In this document: positions 56,870 through 64,000 of the stretch, one piece after another | How the letters are laid out: every line of letters begins with the position of its first letter | Numbering within the stretch: position 1 is the stretch's first letter | Assembly (NCBI GenBank): GCA_028824295.1 | Contig: JAPPED010000001.1 | Coordinates: 151,209-215,208, forward strand | Source: Rhodospirillales bacterium | GTDB lineage: Bacteria; Pseudomonadota; Alphaproteobacteria; TMED109 | Length of the DNA stretch: 64,000 nt | Reading direction: 5' to 3' | Notes under the pieces: generated by a model | The model's input: the letters and a program-made list of their open reading frames with translations, nothing else | Databases searched by the model: none | What the model was told of the DNA's origin: nothing | Position numbers and translations under genes: made by a program

Positions 56870-57360
56870 CAGAAAGAACCCCGCAAAGCCAGATAACTGC
56901 TAAGCTCAATAACTTGGCACGGGACAGGCCGGTTTTCAATCGCGGAAAATTTTTGATTTGGATTACACGGCCGATCTTCTCTTCATTTACACATTTATCT
57001 TTTGAGCGCCGCAGTTGCAAATCTCATATCGCCGCTATTGTTAAAGTAAGCGATCGTCATTCCAACACGTCGTATTCTAGGCGGCTTACGCAGTGGCAGC
57101 ATGTATGCTCGAAATAAAGGTAAACAACCGTTCTATGACCGAATGCGGTTGTCCGGTAAAGACTGAGGAAATGCAGTGAACGCCGCTAAGTTGTTTCGTG
57201 GAAACACACGGGAGCCATCATCGGTTGTTTGCGGTCGACCTTTCCGGCTCGATCGCAGTCGCATCGAATCATTTCATTAAGGATTCTGGTATATCTATAG
57301 TCACGAAACACGTTTGCAGCGGCAAATTCACCGCCTTCCCGCGCTGCATCAAGAGGAATT
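56870..57360. promoter_or_regulatory. Relatively AT-rich divergent leader with inverted repeat
   Basis: 490 bases between the methyltransferase and the TfdA-like gene, noticeably more AT-rich than neighbouring DNA, for example around 56935-57060. An inverted repeat ACAACCG (57124-57130) / CGGTTGT (57146-57152) has a 15-base centre, operator-like in size. A weak promoter for the plus-strand gene may be TTCATT (57273) and TATAGT (57296), 17 bases apart. AGAGGA precedes the ATG at 57361. No gene is supported here. Confidence 0.4.
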
Positions 57361-58230
57361 ATGAGCAACATCAGCGTGGAATCACTGCACCCTGAATTCG
57401 GTGCGCAGATTTCTGGAATGGACATGCATGTTCCATTGTCCAGAGACCGCATTGACGAAGTTCATGGCCTCGTTGACCGCTATTCGTTCCTTTGTTTTCC
57501 GGATCAGTCATTTGACGATGCCCGCCAGCTCGCGCTGACTTGCAGCCTGGGAGAGCCGGAAGAAAATCACGTCATATTTGGCCAGCAGGGAGTAATCAAC
57601 TTCTTCGGGACGATCGGCAACGTCCAGGAAGACGGAAGTCAACTAGGTAACCGCCACAAGCGAGTTGTATTTTCCACCGGCAACAACATGTGGCACACGG
57701 ATTCCTCGTTTCGCCGAGTTCCTTCCTACGTCTCCATCATGTGCGTGTACGAGGTCCCCGAGCAGGGAGGCCAGACCCAATTCGTAAGTTCCCGGGCTGC
57801 CTACGAACGACTTCCGGACGCTCTCAAGAGCGAGATCGACCCGCTCATCGTCATTCACGATTATGTGTTCTCCCGAAGCAAGGTCAGCCCAGACGCGGTG
57901 ACTCCGTCCCACGCGAAATCCTTGCCACCAGTCAGGCAGAAGCTGGTGCGGACCAATCCGCGAACCGGCGCCAAGAACTACTACGTCGGCTCCCACGCCA
58001 AGGTCGTCGAAGGCTGGGGCCAGCAGGGCAGCCGTCGCTTGCTGGATGACCTGCTGGACCGTGCAGTCGGACAGGAACACGTGTACACCCACGATTGGCG
58101 ACCCGGCCAGCTGGTTATCTGGGACAATCGAACGCTGCTGCACCGCGGAACCGGATACGACGCCGACCGCTATCGCCGGTACATGCGTCAAACGCGCGTG
58201 CGCGGCGTCTCGACGCTGGAAGAAGCATGA
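57361..58230 (+). CDS. TfdA/TauD-family Fe(II)/2-oxoglutarate dioxygenase
   Basis: The 289-aa product aligns in length and residue numbering with TfdA (2,4-D dioxygenase). The iron ligands are His112 and Asp114 in NNMWHTDSSF and His261 in LLHRGTGYD. The 2-oxoglutarate-binding Arg is in DRYRRYMRQTRVRG, near residue 273. GGQTQFVSSRAAYERLPD is typical. Such enzymes oxidise ether or sulfonate substrates, splitting them while 2-oxoglutarate becomes succinate. The substrate is unknown. It stands alone after an AT-rich leader and may be horizontally acquired. Confidence 0.9.
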   Translation: MSNISVESLHPEFGAQISGMDMHVPLSRDRIDEVHGLVDRYSFLCFPDQSFDDARQLALTCSLGEPEENHVIFGQQGVINFFGTIGNVQEDGSQLGNRHKRVVFSTGNNMWHTDSSFRRVPSYVSIMCVYEVPEQGGQTQFVSSRAAYERLPDALKSEIDPLIVIHDYVFSRSKVSPDAVTPSHAKSLPPVRQKLVRTNPRTGAKNYYVGSHAKVVEGWGQQGSRRLLDDLLDRAVGQEHVYTHDWRPGQLVIWDNRTLLHRGTGYDADRYRRYMRQTRVRGVSTLEEA

Positions 58231-58440
58231 GCACCACTGCGGATCTACCCGTGACACCAGCGGGCGTTTCCGGCTAGTGAGACGCTTGAGTGCCGACTCT
58301 CGTTACACCTCAGCACCTTCGGCAGGCCTGACCCGCCGCGGATACGCAAGGCCGGTCCAGTTCACTCCCGGAAGACGCACGGACGCGCCAGCAGAGACGC
58401 TTTGCTCCGCCCACACGACGATGCAGCGGAACCCCGCTCA

Positions 58441-60378
58441 GTGAAGAATTCCGGCTACACCGCCTCCAACATCGAGATACTCAAGGGATTGGAGGCTGTC
58501 CGGAAGAATCCGGGGATGTACGTCGGCGGCACCGGCGAGACCGCCATGCATCATCTCGCCGCCGAGATCCTCGACAATGCAATCGACGAAGCGTTGGCAG
58601 GCCACGCAAGCCAGATCAGTGTTGCGCTTGAGACCGGCAACATCCTGACAATCAGCGACGACGGGCGGGGCATTCCGGTGGAACCCCACCCGGAAATGCC
58701 GGAGATGTCCGGGGTTGAAGTTGCAAGCACGCTCCTGCACGCCGGCGGCAAATTCGGTGAAACGGCGTACCGGACGTCCGGGGGCCTGCACGGGGTGGGA
58801 CTCTCGGTTGTCAACGCCCTGTCCTCGGAACTGACCGTTGAGGTCGCCCGTGATAACGCTCGCTGGAGTCAGTCCTACCGCCGCGGGATTCCCATGGGGC
58901 CGCTGGAGCCAGTGGGGAAAGCGGGCCGCCGCACGGGCACCAAGGTCCGTTTCACTCCGGACGGGGAGATCTTTGAAGAAGGAACGGCGTTACGGCCCTC
59001 CCTGCTCTTCGCCATGGCCCGCGACAAGGCGAGACTGGTATCGACGATCACAATCATGTGGCGATGCGACCCGATTCTGATCGACACAGAAACTGACGTT
59101 CCGACGTCCACGATGCTCCACTTTCCTGGCGGGTTGCGCGACTTCGTCGAGGAGAGCATCCGGGACGTGCCGACCATCACCGTTGAATCCTTTGCCGGCA
59201 GCACGGAACTGCCGGGGGGCGGGCGCATCGAGTGGGCGGCCGTCTGGCCGGAGCACGGTGACGGGGCTTTGCAGAGCTGGTGCAACACGATTCCGACCCC
59301 CCTGGGCGGCACCCACGAAGCGGGGCTGCGCGCGGCGCTCACGCGCGGCGCGCGCTCTTACGGGGATCTGGTCAAGCACAAACGTGCCGGCGACATCACG
59401 GCTGAGGATGTCTGCGGTGCCGCCCGAATGGCTCTTTCCGTGTTCGTCAGTGCGCCCCAGTTTCAGGGGCAGACCAAGGAGAAACTGACCACCACTTCGA
59501 CACGCCAGCACGTCGAAAGCGCCGTCAGGAATGCCTTCGAGCACTGGCTCGCGAATGACCCGAAGACCTCGAACGCGCTCCTGGAGCACTGTGTCCAGCG
59601 GCTGGAAGAGCGGTTGCGACGAAAGCTGGACAAGCAAACCCCGCGCGCGACCCCGGCACGACGCCTGCGTCTCCCCGGGAAGTTGGCCGATTGCACTCGC
59701 ACGTCCGCCGAAGGCACCGAGATCTTCATCGTGGAGGGTGATTCGGCCGGCGGTTCCGCCAAGCAGGCGCGCTCGCGGGAGACGCAGGCGGTACTGGCGT
59801 TGCGAGGGAAGATCCTCAATGTCGCGAGCGCCAGCGCGGACAAACTCCGCAACAACCAGGAACTCAACAATCTCGTCCAGGCCCTGGGATGCGGAACAGG
59901 CGACACCTGCGAACTTGGACAACTCCGCTACGACCGCGTTATCATCATGACCGATGCGGACGTGGACGGCGCTCATATCGCGTCTCTTCTTCTCACGTTC
60001 TTTTTCTCCGAGATGCGCCCGCTTGTGGAAGACGGTCGCCTGTATCTGGCCCAGCCGCCGCTTTACCGAATCGCGCAGGCAGGCAATACGCGGTATGCAC
60101 GTGACGATGACCACCGAGATGAATTGCTCAGGGATATTTTTGATGGGTCGAAGAAAGTCGACATCAGCAGATTCAAGGGCCTTGGTGAAATGCCCGCGGC
60201 CCAGTTGCGCAGCACCACCATGGATCCGGAAATGCGCACGCTGATACGAGTAGATCTTCCCAGGGACCAGCACGAAACCGCTGGCGTCCTGGTCAAAGAA
60301 GTCATGGGACGAAACCCGGAAAAGCGACTCGCCTTTATCCGCGCCCGGGCTCCGGAAGCCGTGGGCCTCGACCTTTGA
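58441..60378 (+). CDS. parE: DNA topoisomerase IV subunit B
   Basis: ATPase subunit of the decatenating topoisomerase, 645 aa. The GHKL ATPase domain shows ILKGLEAVRKNPGMYVGGTG, DNAIDEALAGHA and DDGRGIPVEPHP. SSELTVEVARDNA and the GTHEAGLRAALTRG transducer follow, and the TOPRIM domain shows LPGKLADC, IVEGDSAGGSAKQARSRETQ and DADVDGAHIASLL. The C-terminal half carries FKGLGEMPA. I chose GTG at 58441 because it starts 13 residues before the family N-terminus; a TTG at 58402 is possible. Its stop overlaps the rhlE TTG (TTGA). parC is not here. Confidence 0.95.
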   Translation: MKNSGYTASNIEILKGLEAVRKNPGMYVGGTGETAMHHLAAEILDNAIDEALAGHASQISVALETGNILTISDDGRGIPVEPHPEMPEMSGVEVASTLLHAGGKFGETAYRTSGGLHGVGLSVVNALSSELTVEVARDNARWSQSYRRGIPMGPLEPVGKAGRRTGTKVRFTPDGEIFEEGTALRPSLLFAMARDKARLVSTITIMWRCDPILIDTETDVPTSTMLHFPGGLRDFVEESIRDVPTITVESFAGSTELPGGGRIEWAAVWPEHGDGALQSWCNTIPTPLGGTHEAGLRAALTRGARSYGDLVKHKRAGDITAEDVCGAARMALSVFVSAPQFQGQTKEKLTTTSTRQHVESAVRNAFEHWLANDPKTSNALLEHCVQRLEERLRRKLDKQTPRATPARRLRLPGKLADCTRTSAEGTEIFIVEGDSAGGSAKQARSRETQAVLALRGKILNVASASADKLRNNQELNNLVQALGCGTGDTCELGQLRYDRVIIMTDADVDGAHIASLLLTFFFSEMRPLVEDGRLYLAQPPLYRIAQAGNTRYARDDDHRDELLRDIFDGSKKVDISRFKGLGEMPAAQLRSTTMDPEMRTLIRVDLPRDQHETAGVLVKEVMGRNPEKRLAFIRARAPEAVGLDL

Positions 60379-61970
60379 GTAACCGTCCGAGCACGATCAC
60401 CTCGTTCGGTCAATTCCGGCTATCGGAGCCGGTCCAGCGGGCGATTCGGGATGCCCGGTTTACGACGCCGACGCCGGTCCAGCAGGCGGCTATCCCGTTG
60501 GCAATCGAACGACGCGACATCCTGGCTACCGCGCAGACGGGGACGGGAAAAACTGCCGCGTTCACGCTCCCGATGATCGACCGGCTTGCCGGAGGGCGGG
60601 CCCGGGCGCGGATGCCCCGCGCGTTGATTCTCGAGCCCGTCAGAGAGCTTGCGCTCCAGGTTCAGGAACAGGTGAACCTGTTTTCCGCGCATGTGAATCT
60701 GTCGTCCGAGCTCTTCATCGGCGGCGTCAACATCGGCCCCCAGATCCGTCGGGCGGCGCAACCGGTCGACGTCATGATCGCCACACCGGGTCGCCTGCTC
60801 GACTTGTTCGACCGTGGCGCATTGCTGCTGATCGGCGTGGAGATCCTGGTAATCGACGAGGCGGATCGCATGCTCGACATGGGGTTCATTCCCGACATCG
60901 AGAGCATCGTCGCCAAGCTGCCGGTACGTCGGCAGACCATGATGCTGTCTGCGACCATGCCGCCGGAGATCGGACGGATCGCCAAGCGTTTCCTGCAGCG
61001 GCCGGCGCGGGTTTCCGTGGCCCCCCCGGCCGCGACCACGGAGTTGGTGGAGCAGTCCGTCATTCATTGCCGCGCCGGCGACAAGGACCGAATCCTGCGA
61101 ACGTTATTGGGCAATCCAACCATCGAGTCGGCGCTCGTGTTCTGCAACCGCAAACGGACAGTCGACGAGTTGGTACGGACGCTGCGACGTGACCGGGTCC
61201 AGGTCGAACCCCTGCACGGAGACATGGCCCAGCCGGTCCGCCTTAAGACCATGGAGGCGTTTCGGGGCGGCGAGATCCGCGTTCTGGTCGCCACCGACGT
61301 GGCGGGACGCGGACTGGACGTGCGCGGGATCAGCCACGTGCTCAACTACGATGTGCCGACGCAGCCGGAGGACTACGTGCACCATATCGGTCGCACCGGG
61401 CGTGCCGGCACTCCTGGAACGTCCATCACCCTTGCAGCGTCCGCGGAACGCGAGCACCTCGAGGCCATCGAGAAGCTGATCAACCTGAAGATTCGTGTGC
61501 AACGGCCCGACGAGGGTGCCGCACCCGCCGTTTCGTCGCCTGCCGAGCACAAACCCGAGGCTAAACCCGACACGGCCAGGCGTACCAAGAGGAACACCTC
61601 ACCGGATCACGCGCCTGGCTCAGACGGCTCCAGCCATCCACTTGCGCACATCCTCGCTCCCGCCGCCCCTCGCCACAGGACGCCGCCGGTCCGGCAGCAC
61701 CGCAACGGCATCGCGGCGGCTCCGAAGCGCACACCCTCCTGGAGCGAAACCGTCGGGAAGGCACGGCGCCGGCATCAGGACGCCGACACGGAACCGGCCA
61801 AGCGAGGCCCGTCGAGGAAGAGCTATCGCCGGAGCCAATCCACACCGAACCCGAACGCGGGTACCGACAACCGCCCCGCCGCCGCACGAACTTCCCGGGG
61901 GTCGAAGTTCTTCAGGGACTCAGAGCACGTGCCGGCGTTCCTTCGATCCACCACGGCCCCGACCGACTAG
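60375..61970 (+). CDS. rhlE: DEAD-box RNA helicase, RhlE type
   Basis: RNA helicase of 531 aa, with the core in residues 1-380. It has F-x-Q motif PTPVQQAAIP, motif I ATAQTGTGKTAAF, motif Ia EPVRELALQ (usual Thr replaced by Val), motif II VIDEADRML, motif III SATMP, GRGLDVRGI and motif VI HHIGRTGRAG. About 150 residues of basic, Pro/Ser/Thr-rich tail follow, probably for RNA binding. The start is TTG at 60375, overlapping the parE stop. Likely roles are ribosome assembly or RNA decay. Confidence 0.94.
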   Translation: MSNRPSTITSFGQFRLSEPVQRAIRDARFTTPTPVQQAAIPLAIERRDILATAQTGTGKTAAFTLPMIDRLAGGRARARMPRALILEPVRELALQVQEQVNLFSAHVNLSSELFIGGVNIGPQIRRAAQPVDVMIATPGRLLDLFDRGALLLIGVEILVIDEADRMLDMGFIPDIESIVAKLPVRRQTMMLSATMPPEIGRIAKRFLQRPARVSVAPPAATTELVEQSVIHCRAGDKDRILRTLLGNPTIESALVFCNRKRTVDELVRTLRRDRVQVEPLHGDMAQPVRLKTMEAFRGGEIRVLVATDVAGRGLDVRGISHVLNYDVPTQPEDYVHHIGRTGRAGTPGTSITLAASAEREHLEAIEKLINLKIRVQRPDEGAAPAVSSPAEHKPEAKPDTARRTKRNTSPDHAPGSDGSSHPLAHILAPAAPRHRTPPVRQHRNGIAAAPKRTPSWSETVGKARRRHQDADTEPAKRGPSRKSYRRSQSTPNPNAGTDNRPAAARTSRGSKFFRDSEHVPAFLRSTTAPTD

Positions 61971-61976
61971 CCGGGC

Positions 61977-63311
61977 ATGCCGCGCGCTCCCGAGATGGTC
62001 CTGACCGGGGGGACGGTCGTCACCCGGGACGGCATCCACCGCGCTGACATCGCCATTCGCGACGGGACGATCGCCGGCATCGGACGAGAGGCTCGCGGCG
62101 GACAGAAGCTCGACATCACCGGCCTCACGGTGCTGCCGGGCGTCATCGATAGCCAAGTCCACTTCCGGGAGCCCGGGCACGAACAGAAGGAAAATCTCGA
62201 ATCCGGCACCCGGGCAGCCCTGCTTGGTGGCGTCTGCAGCGTATTCGAGATGCCGAACACCGCGCCGCCGACGACCACCGCGGAAGCGCTCGACGACAAA
62301 TTCCGGCGCGCTCGCGGACGGGCATGGGTCGATCATGCCTTTTTCATCGGAGCCAGTCCCGACAACATCGAGGAGCTTGCCGAACTCGAACGCCTGCCCG
62401 GGTGTACCGGCGTAAAGATCTTCATGGGCAGCTCGACCGGAACCCTGCTGGTGCCGGATGACAAGTCACTTGCCCGCGTCCTGGCATCGGGAACACGCCG
62501 ATGTGCCATCCACGCCGAAGATGAAGATCGCCTGAATGAGCGCAAGGCGCTCATCACGGACGGTGCAAGCGTCGAGATACATCCGGAAGTCCGGGATCCG
62601 GTCTCCGCACTCAGGGCGACCCGCCGAATTCTGGAATTGGCGCGGGCCGCAGGCAGGCCCGTCCACGTCCTGCATATCTCGACAGCGGACGAACTCCCGC
62701 TGCTGGCCGCAGCCAAGGACATTGCGACGGCAGAAACCACGCCCAACCACCTGACCCTGACGGCTCCGCAGTGCTACCGGGAACTCGGCGCCCTGGCCCA
62801 GATGAATCCACCCGTCCGGGATCAGGCCCATCAAGATGCATTGTGGGAGCAAGGGATTCGCGGCGGCGTCATTGATGTGATCGGCTCCGACCACGCCCCG
62901 CACACGCTCGAGGAAAAGGCTCTGCCCTACCCCCAAAGCCCTTCCGGCATGCCGGGAACCCAGACGCTGCTGCCGGTCATGCTGGACCACGTGCATCGCG
63001 GGCGGCTGACCCTCGAGCGACTCGCCGAACTGGCTTCCTGGATGCCGGCCCGCATCTACGGGGCAAGCAGGAAAGGCGCGCTGGCCGTCGGCTACGACGC
63101 TGACCTCACCATCGTCGACCTCAACGCCACACGCACGATCCGTAACGACTGGATCGCCTCGCCGGCGGGCTGGACCCCGTTCGACGGAAAGACCGTCCAC
63201 GGCTGGCCGATCATGACGATGATCCGGGGCCGCGTGGCGATGCGGGAGGATGAAGTGCTGGGATCGCCCATGGGCCAACCGGTGACCTTCGAGACCGACA
63301 CGGATGACTAG
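61977..63311 (+). CDS. Dihydroorotase-type amidohydrolase
   Basis: Class I dihydroorotase-like protein of 444 aa. The barrel shows VIDSQVHFREPGHEQKENLE, EMPNTAPP, GVKIFMGSSTGTLL (carboxylated Lys), CAIHAEDE, HVLHISTADE and VIGSDHAPHTLEEKA (Asp). The first His of the usual HxH metal pair is Gln here (DSQVHF); alphaproteobacterial members of this group often have it. It probably makes dihydroorotate for pyrimidines, but a relative such as an allantoinase-like enzyme is not excluded. It lies six bases after rhlE and overlaps the next gene by eight bases. Confidence 0.88.
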   Translation: MPRAPEMVLTGGTVVTRDGIHRADIAIRDGTIAGIGREARGGQKLDITGLTVLPGVIDSQVHFREPGHEQKENLESGTRAALLGGVCSVFEMPNTAPPTTTAEALDDKFRRARGRAWVDHAFFIGASPDNIEELAELERLPGCTGVKIFMGSSTGTLLVPDDKSLARVLASGTRRCAIHAEDEDRLNERKALITDGASVEIHPEVRDPVSALRATRRILELARAAGRPVHVLHISTADELPLLAAAKDIATAETTPNHLTLTAPQCYRELGALAQMNPPVRDQAHQDALWEQGIRGGVIDVIGSDHAPHTLEEKALPYPQSPSGMPGTQTLLPVMLDHVHRGRLTLERLAELASWMPARIYGASRKGALAVGYDADLTIVDLNATRTIRNDWIASPAGWTPFDGKTVHGWPIMTMIRGRVAMREDEVLGSPMGQPVTFETDTDD

Positions 63312-63906
63312 CTTCCGCTGGTTTCTCGCGACCGCCGCGGTCGCGCTGATCCCGATTGGCGGCGCCGCCGACATGTCGAACCTTCCGAGCGACCTGGCCC
63401 AGCGATCGCTCATCCTGGACATGGACTCCGGAGAACTCGGCCTTTACCGAATCGAGCCTCGCAACCCGGGGCCGTTTCACGCGTTCACCCGCCTCGATGT
63501 GGCGATGCTCGAGAACTCGGTCTCTGATCCGCACCAATGGGTACTTGACCGCGTCTCCGCAGAGACCGGGGCGTTCGCCGAAGCAGCGCTTCTCCTGTTC
63601 GACCCCGACAACCCGTATGCGGGCGCCCGGATCAATGACATCGACCCCTCTCCCGAATCCGTGCACGCGACGCTGGAACTGGTTGCCGAGCGCCCCCAAC
63701 ACTTTTGCGAAGGCCCCACCGAGTCGTACAATGATTCAGGATTAACGATTGAGGTTGACTGCGCATTTTGGCTGGGCGGAACGAGCAGCCATCTGCTCGT
63801 GCGGCTGCAGCAAGCCGGTTCGACCTGGTACGTGGTCGTGGCCCGGGCACAAAATCCCCGTCGCTACCGCCAGCTCTTCGCGATCGCGGACTCGCTTCAC
63901 TTCTAG
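63304..63906 (+). CDS. Exported protein of unknown function
   Basis: I do not recognise a family. The 200-aa product begins with a signal peptide (MTSFRWFLATAAVALIPIGG, cleaved near AAD). The mature domain is about 175 residues with two Cys (QHFCEG and EVDCAFW) likely paired, and ends in RYRQLFAIADSLHF. The ATG overlaps the dihydroorotase stop (ATGACTAG), so the two are coupled. The function is not evident; the gene may respond to envelope conditions, but this is a guess. Confidence 0.7.
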   Translation: MTSFRWFLATAAVALIPIGGAADMSNLPSDLAQRSLILDMDSGELGLYRIEPRNPGPFHAFTRLDVAMLENSVSDPHQWVLDRVSAETGAFAEAALLLFDPDNPYAGARINDIDPSPESVHATLELVAERPQHFCEGPTESYNDSGLTIEVDCAFWLGGTSSHLLVRLQQAGSTWYVVVARAQNPRRYRQLFAIADSLHF

Positions 63907-63920
63907 GAGACCCTTGATCA

Positions 63921-64000
63921 ATGACCGCCACCGCTACCGCCGCTTCGGTGACCGTTCCGTCCGCTCCCAAGCCCGCGTTCGATTGGGCTGATCCCCTGCT
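63921..64000 (+). CDS. 5' end of an acyl-CoA dehydrogenase, probably glutaryl-CoA dehydrogenase
   Basis: Only 26 codons are visible: after a Thr/Ala-rich start comes PKPAFDWADPLL. The FDW-DPxLL opening followed by an expected LEDQL is characteristic of glutaryl-CoA dehydrogenase in this class. AGGAGA lies ten bases before the ATG. The rest is beyond the window, so the assignment depends on these residues. Confidence 0.5.
   Translation, partial: MTATATAASVTVPSAPKPAFDWADPL

Noticed and set aside
58990..60273. 427-codon minus-strand frame
   Set aside because: Antisense shadow of parE, which has all topoisomerase motifs.

Overview
The window is a GC-rich, gene-dense chromosomal segment of a Gram-negative alphaproteobacterium, probably Rhodospirillales-like and uncultured. 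The evidence is gene order and content: tpiA-secG-pyrG-kdsA-eno; ppiD-trpEGDC-moaC-moeA-lexA followed by gltX; rplU-rpmA-obgE-proBA-nadD-rsfS-gpmI; yejABEF; ccmABCDE; a DUF1476 (F1-ATPase zeta inhibitor type) gene beside purB; and a lexA promoter carrying paired GAAC repeats. kdsA, secG, ppiD and an outer-membrane barrel show an outer membrane. I see no rRNA, tRNA, CRISPR array, prophage or intact insertion sequence.

Layout. 1-4490 (minus): tpiA, secG, pyrG, kdsA and the 5' part of eno, tightly overlapped. 4591-14416 (plus): the folding factor ppiD, the tryptophan genes, two molybdopterin genes, SOS repressor lexA with its own promoter, then gltX. 14428-22426: single-gene and two-gene units: an SDR, an Ldh2-type dehydrogenase coupled to a small secreted protein, a WlbA/WbpE-like sugar-nucleotide pair, msrB, a MaoC hydratase, a secreted HExxH protein and pdxH. 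22828-30466: acetolactate synthase, gamma-glutamyltransferase, purB, DUF1476, a cupin, an NRDE protein and a cytochrome c'. 30524-33403 (minus): a catabolic-looking trio of haloalkane dehalogenase, a PaaG-like crotonase and an SDR lacking catalytic residues. 34156-41123: ribosomal, GTPase, proline, NAD and glycolysis genes. 41234-52310: a cytochrome c, then one long plus-strand run of a YejABEF-type oligopeptide importer, a GhrA-like reductase, a PaaK-like ligase and the haem exporter/chaperone genes ccmABCDE. 52856-58230: the most accessory-looking part, with an ornithine cyclodeaminase homologue, an ArsI C-As lyase homologue, an outer-membrane barrel, an O-methyltransferase and a TfdA-like dioxygenase behind a relatively AT-rich leader. 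58441-64000: parE, rhlE, a dihydroorotase, a secreted protein and the first codons of what looks like glutaryl-CoA dehydrogenase.

Coupling is unusually strict: many neighbours share a 4-base start/stop overlap of the form NTGA, using ATG, GTG and TTG starts. The best explanation for nadD, which has no in-frame ATG/GTG/TTG ahead of its nucleotide-binding motif, is the fourth form: a CTG start overlapping the proA stop.

No complete new multi-gene system is evident. The best leads are the nadD start, the dehalogenase-crotonase-degenerate SDR operon, the secreted HExxH protein, the orphan sugar-nucleotide pair, the lexA operator with 10-base repeat spacing, and the ArsI/TfdA region.
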